Positions 59,216-64,000 of a stretch of 64,000 nt of DNA are shown piece by piece. The notes beneath the pieces were generated by a model, which saw only the letters and a program-made list of their open reading frames with translations, did not search any database and was not told the DNA's origin. This DNA is from Caprimulgus europaeus (taxonomy: Eukaryota > Chordata > Aves > Caprimulgiformes > Caprimulgidae), in contig OU015523.1 in the NCBI GenBank assembly GCA_907165065.1, positions 42,087,702 to 42,151,701 of the forward strand, read 5' to 3'. Position 1 is the first letter of the stretch; every line of letters starts with the position of its first letter. A program made the position numbers and the translations under genes.

Positions 59216-61750
59216 CTCACTCGGAATCTAGTTCTCATGCTCTAAGACCTCTCTGTGATGTGAACCAGAGCAAACCAAAGGGGAGAGGGAGAAGATAAAT
59301 TTTTTATCCTAACTAAAGCAATAATGTAATTGCATGCAAATAAAATCGTAAGAAAAGGAAGGATGCAAGAAGAAAGTGGAAATTATTGTCTACATGGTGG
59401 GATGTAGTTTTGCTTTCCAGTAGTTTTACCAGCAAAGAGAGCTTGTGACTCCATCCTCTGTGTTTTCTTTGTTTACTTTTAATTTTGTCCTTATAATTAT
59501 TTTTAACTATAATGTTCCATGTTTCCTATCAAGCAGTTCAATCAGAAGAAATTGTCAGACTTACAGATTCTGTAACAAAATCTGTTTCCTAGCTCTAGCT
59601 TTCAACTAATAATTGATGATCCCTGAATAGGATCTTCGTATCTTCAAATGATCACTAAGGCCTTTGCATATTAGGAACCTGAGTTTCTGCAAGGTATTTT
59701 TCGATGTCCTGCAACCAGATAAATGCAGTAAGAGAGCTCATTTCATCCATTCGTGAGATTGACTTGGAGCCAGAATTTAGCAAAAAGACAACACGAGACA
59801 TGAGTTACCACAATTAGTATGACAATTAAAACCCTATGATGACTCAAGCATAAAGTATCAAAAGCAGCTACAACAGCCTTGAAGGAGAGAAAGATCAAAT
59901 TTCTCAGAAGGCAGATAATAAATTAAAATTGATGTAATTGCCTGGAAGAGCTGGGTATAGTATGTGAACAAAGAGTGAATGGTCTTTATCTGCATTGTAT
60001 AAATCACAGATCAAAATGTGCTGCAGTTCAGAACATCTTTGAGATATATAGGCTCCCTACTCTTCTCTGGCTTGATTTTGCTTTAGATCCAGTCCCTTCA
60101 GAGGATTCTTGTAGTTTGTTTAATGTATTATGGATGCTTTCCTCTTAATGGCTAAAGCCTGTGTCTAGCTCCCTGTGGACTGGGGAACCTCCAAGGATCT
60201 GGCCAAAGAAAGAATTTACCCTTTCTCTTCAATGCTTGTACAGTCTGACACAGTGAGAGGCATATGAAAACTCCATTTAAAAAGAATTGTTTGTCATTAG
60301 TAGTAAATAATATCAGATTACTAATAACATAAATAGGATAAGGCAGTTCTGTATGTCTCAAAAATAGAAATATGTCAACAAATTGAAAAACAGCAAACTT
60401 GCATTACTTTTCCAGTCACCTTGTCCTTCTACCCTTATTATTCTTATGGTAATGTCCTGTGAAGCTTTTCTTCCTTGTCCCTTTCCTGCAGAGTCAGATA
60501 GTCTTTTGGGTAGGATCTCTCTAAAGTACTCTGAGCCTTCAAGAAATCAGGTGCTTCAGTCCATGCTAATGATTTGGCCTCCATCTATCACTGCAGAGAG
60601 AGAGTGGCACCTCTGCAGGGCAATTTAAAGTACATAAGATGAATGGATTGCTGCCTGGAGGTGTGTGTGGCTTTTCCATCCCTTTCTCCAGGTTAGGAGA
60701 GACTGAGTCTGTCTTTGCTGCATGCCTCTGATCTCCACCTCACCCTGTGAGCTGTTCACTTTTCTCTGTTCAGTAGCTCTCAGTATTCATGCTAGCTGAT
60801 TCTGAGATCCAAAGCTTGAGATCCAAAACCTTTTCACTTTTAACAATTGACAAATTATTGCACTATCCTCATGCTGAAAAATAGGGGGAGGGGGGAACAA
60901 AAGAAATTATACCCCTCATACTGCAAAAGTCCTGCACATCTGATAATATATGTATATATATTAACAGCATAGTAAACAATATATATAAAGTAAGAATAAA
61001 AAGACTAAAGTATAAAACATATTCCCTCAGTTGCGAGGCTGCATTTCATTTAAGGCACTAATTTTCTGGAATTATCTGAGTTGATACTTACAGTGTCATT
61101 TGCAAAATGGCTTTACTATTACAGTAATTTCAGTGGAGAGAGGCATTAGTCTGGCTTGTAGTCTGCATGCTCAGTGTGTGTGGGCATTACAGAGCATGTA
61201 GGTGAATAGGGGAGCTATTAAATATTCTTTCTGAAATAAATCAAATAAAAATTAAAACCTGAGGTAAAAGTGTTTCTTAACCTGAGCACTCCAGGTCTCA
61301 GGGACTGAGTGCCCCCAGTTATATTGTCTCGTGCTGGAGCTTGTCATAGAAAAACTTTGTCTCCCAGCTTAACATTTCTTTGCCTCATAAAGTATGCACA
61401 TGCTACTGACCAGAAGAAAGCAACAAGGTTGTCAGGGTTTGTCCCACAGCTGGTAAAGAAAAACTTGCTCATAGTGAATCCTTTGGAGCTAACCCCTCTG
61501 CCTCACAGGGTTTACAGAAACCTCCAGTCTGTTCTCCTTAGCTTCCTCATCTGTGATCTCTTTTATCATGACATTAAACAACATATTATCTGACAGCTCT
61601 GCCTGCTCCAGGCAGCGTTTTATGGCAGTCTGCGGTACGACCTTTTCCTTCGTTTCACTGGATTGCAATTTTTAGTACTGGGTGGGTAAGTACTCATAAT
61701 ACAGTGCATAATAAATTTGCTAATTTTGAGATTTATCAGCTTCATAACTC

Positions 61751-61766
61751 TTTTTTTTTTTTTTTT
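61751..61766 (+). repeat. T16 homopolymer
   Basis: Sixteen uninterrupted T residues, with no adjoining retroelement recognised. Confidence 0.95.
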
Positions 61767-62970
61767 ACTTATTCTTAGTGTTTCTACTAATTCTGCATGT
61801 ATGAGTAAAGGCTAAGTGGATAATCTTTAGTTTTTGAGCCATTGCTTGGTTTAACCCTTTGCTGAAAGTGATTTTTTTTTTCCTATTTTTGCTGGTTGAT
61901 ATAAGACTGAGCGTATCCAGGGACTCTGCAGACTTTTAGTTCCCCAAACTGATTCCTGCAAAAAGACCTATCTGCAAGATATAAAATAGCCTAACTATTT
62001 TTTCTTCCTGTTTTGCCTGTTTCATAATAGTCACACTTAAAATCTTGGTGCATACTCTGGCTTTTTCCTTCCCATAATGTACTGCTGCAATATCCTCTGA
62101 GAGCATCTTTTTTTTCACTTTATAGCATATTTGTGTGAATGTTCCTTCATTGCTTCCACTTCCTGATGACTTCTTAAATGCATCCATTGCCTTCCTCTTT
62201 CTATAGCTGATGCCCTTGACATTTAACTCTCTTCGTTCTGTAGTATTATCTTGCCTACTTACTAGGTTTTCAATGTATACAGTGTACAGGACAGACAATT
62301 TGCACATAATTTCTGGCTTGTCTCTAGTATCTACACTTTTAACAATCTGTCAGCTCCAACAAGTTGAGTTTTGCCTATGTGGATTCTGGTTTGATTTGAT
62401 TCTGATGAAATTCTCAACCCTTTAAAAGTTGCATCATGGACTGATAAAACAGTCATATTATTTTTTCAGTTGTGGAAGTAAGAACTGTAGAGTTTTCTGA
62501 AATAAAAGGTTCTCATTTGAAAAAGCATTTCTATTTATAAATAGTAAAAGTTTGTGTAAAATATCACTTTCAATAAAATTGAATTAAGCAAAAATGATGA
62601 AAAATTTTTTTCACTCTTATCCATAATTAAATATTGTGGTTTCTCATTTTAAAATACGTCTCTTTTTCACAATCTGTATTCTAACTGAACATAATATTAA
62701 ATCAAAATCTGAACAAAAATATTAATTTTTTGAAGTGGAACATTTTAGTTTATCCAGTTATTTTTCTTTTATTAAATTTCCTTACGAAATAAAATTCAAC
62801 TTTTCCTTTAGTCCCTGTTCATAATAAAAACAAATCTGGTGTTTTCCAGTAGAACAGAAAGTCTGTTTTCAGACCAGCATGCACTGACTTTATTTGCTTA
62901 GTATTGTAGTTTAATTTCATCTGTCAAGCTATGTGGAGTAGATTCAACATATAAATGGTCACTGTTTTTG

Positions 62971-62985
62971 TATATATATATATAT
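62971..62985. repeat. (TA)n dinucleotide repeat
   Basis: Seven TA units plus a terminal T, followed by TAATATAAAAA. A short and common microsatellite type. Confidence 0.9.
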
Positions 62986-64000
62986 TAATATAAAAACCTG
63001 ACTTTGTGGTTAGCTGGGTGCCTTAAATGTACTGAAAGATACTTTGATGGTTTTTGCTGCTTATTATGTTCAGTCTACTGCTCCTTTTATTTATATTTTC
63101 ATAGTTTGCATGGCTGTACAAAAGATGGTTTTAATTCAATTTTGTGTTATTTTTCCGTAACTGATTATGGAAAGTGATCATACCAAACTTCCATTTGAAT
63201 TAAGTATTAGTGATCTCCTTAGTGAAAAATAAGTTAACAATGAAAAAAGATATGTGATGAGAACCAGAGAAGGTAATGTGCAGCTTGACAAAAAACACTG
63301 ATTTTTGGAGACGTAGTTAAAAATTACAGTATTTGGAGGGTCTGAAAATGGAAGAAAAAGGGGATCTATTTAGTGCAGAGATGAATGTGTCTTCCATTCT
63401 TAGTAGTTAAAGGCTTGGCCCACTGAAACCATTTTTAAAGCCTATATATTGCAGTAGGAGGGCAGTCAGCCATGACATTATGAGAGATGTTATGACATGT
63501 TGAAAAGAAACTGGGGCTCCTAATGATGTATTGCCTCATGTTTGTCCTCACAGTTTCCCACTTTTCAATTTTACATATCCACTTAAAATTTACATCTTCA
63601 CTTTTATGTAAGTCTTGCTTGTAATAAAGGATTCAAGACTTTCAGTGGAAAGTAGGCATCTGGTTCTGGACAAAATAAAGCTGACATCAAATCCACTATC
63701 TCTCTTCTCTCCTTTTGGAGTTTACTTGAAACACCAGGAAGTCAAATCAGTCAAATGCAACGAACACAGATGACCATGAATCTAATAAAGGAAAAATTCT
63801 AAGCCCTTCATGGGAAAGATGTAAACCTAGATTTGAGAAAGGATTAAGAAAACTGTCCTTGGAAGAACAGTCCTGTGTGGTAAGCTCTGAACCAGAAGAC
63901 CTGTAATAGCTTTTGTTTTCATTGCTACTTTCCAAAACTATTATTGTTTTATACGTTGGGAGCCTAGTGCTACCATTCAAATCACTGTGCCAGAGCCTGT

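Larger units (their letters stand above)
59216..64000. other. AT-rich DNA, no gene seen
   Basis: About 4.8 kb with no recognised exon or transposon. Simple repeats include an interrupted TA stretch at 60948-60988, T16 at 61751-61766 and (TA)n at 62971-62985. A 123-codon minus frame at 61936-62307 has a lysine-rich protein-like composition but no known domain; because its plus strand is pyrimidine-rich this composition is expected by chance. Confidence 0.5.

Noticed and set aside
61936-62307. A lysine-rich 123-codon minus-strand frame as a small protein gene
   Set aside because: The plus strand is pyrimidine-rich, which yields lysine-rich antisense translations by composition; no family match or exon context seen.
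1-64000. CRISPR array, bacterial operon or phage-type defence system
   Set aside because: No spaced direct repeats, no tightly packed co-oriented genes and no ribosome-binding sites; all repeat evidence points to a bird nuclear genome.

Overview
The window looks like a piece of a bird nuclear genome, most likely from a neoavian species. The main evidence is repeat content: CR1 LINE fragments with the typical avian 3' ends (ATTCTATGATTCT-type tails), endogenous-retrovirus LTRs of two kinds that I recognise as common in bird genomes (one beginning TGTCCTGG, one ending in an ...AACCCAATACA-type terminus on the reverse strand), a few degraded ancient amniote repeats, and an AT-rich background. 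I found no host protein-coding gene, tRNA or rRNA gene, CRISPR array or operon. Predicted reading frames are short, mostly overlap each other on both strands, and lie in repeats or low-complexity DNA. The window is best read as intergenic or deep intronic DNA.

Layout. 1-2570: plain AT-rich DNA running into a pyrimidine-rich stretch. 2571-2756: a perfect (CTTTT)37 microsatellite. 2757-11720: mostly featureless, with one MIR-like tRNA-derived SINE relic near 7.5 kb. 11.72-13.52 kb: a plus-strand CR1 split by a 688-bp solo LTR. 13.5-18.6 kb: small duplications, a hairpin and two possible ancient repeat relics. 18.63-19.24 kb: minus-strand LTR. 19.2-23.4 kb: a T25 run and a 13-bp perfect hairpin. 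23.42-24.02 kb: a 44-bp tandem duplication, then a CR1 3' end. 29.64-29.82 kb: two CR1 3' ends head to tail. 30.31-30.75 kb: an isolated GC-rich block. 33.92-34.86 kb: an LTR-like block with a possible leader. 37.81-38.45 kb: a second solo LTR of the family seen at 12.4 kb. 45.07-47.24 kb: two more LTR fragments in opposite orientation. 50.88-52.59 kb: the longest CR1 copy, minus strand, with reverse transcriptase remnants carrying an in-frame internal deletion, a stop and a frameshift. 54.73-55.18 kb: a GC-richer block open in several frames. 58.6-59.2 kb: an ancient CR1 relic on the minus strand. The rest to 64000 is AT-rich DNA with short simple repeats.

There is no gene network here. The informative content is the history of transposable elements: CR1 copies arrived first, at least one was later interrupted by an LTR retroelement, and the LTRs were reduced to solo or truncated copies. 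I see no convincing undescribed system. The best leads are the CR1 deletion derivative at 51.8 kb (possibly a mobilised subfamily), the LTR-in-CR1 junction with target loss, the double CR1 tail at 29.7 kb, the pure 37-unit microsatellite, and the unexplained GC-rich block at 30.3 kb. All repeat family calls were made by eye from remembered family features, not from database searches.
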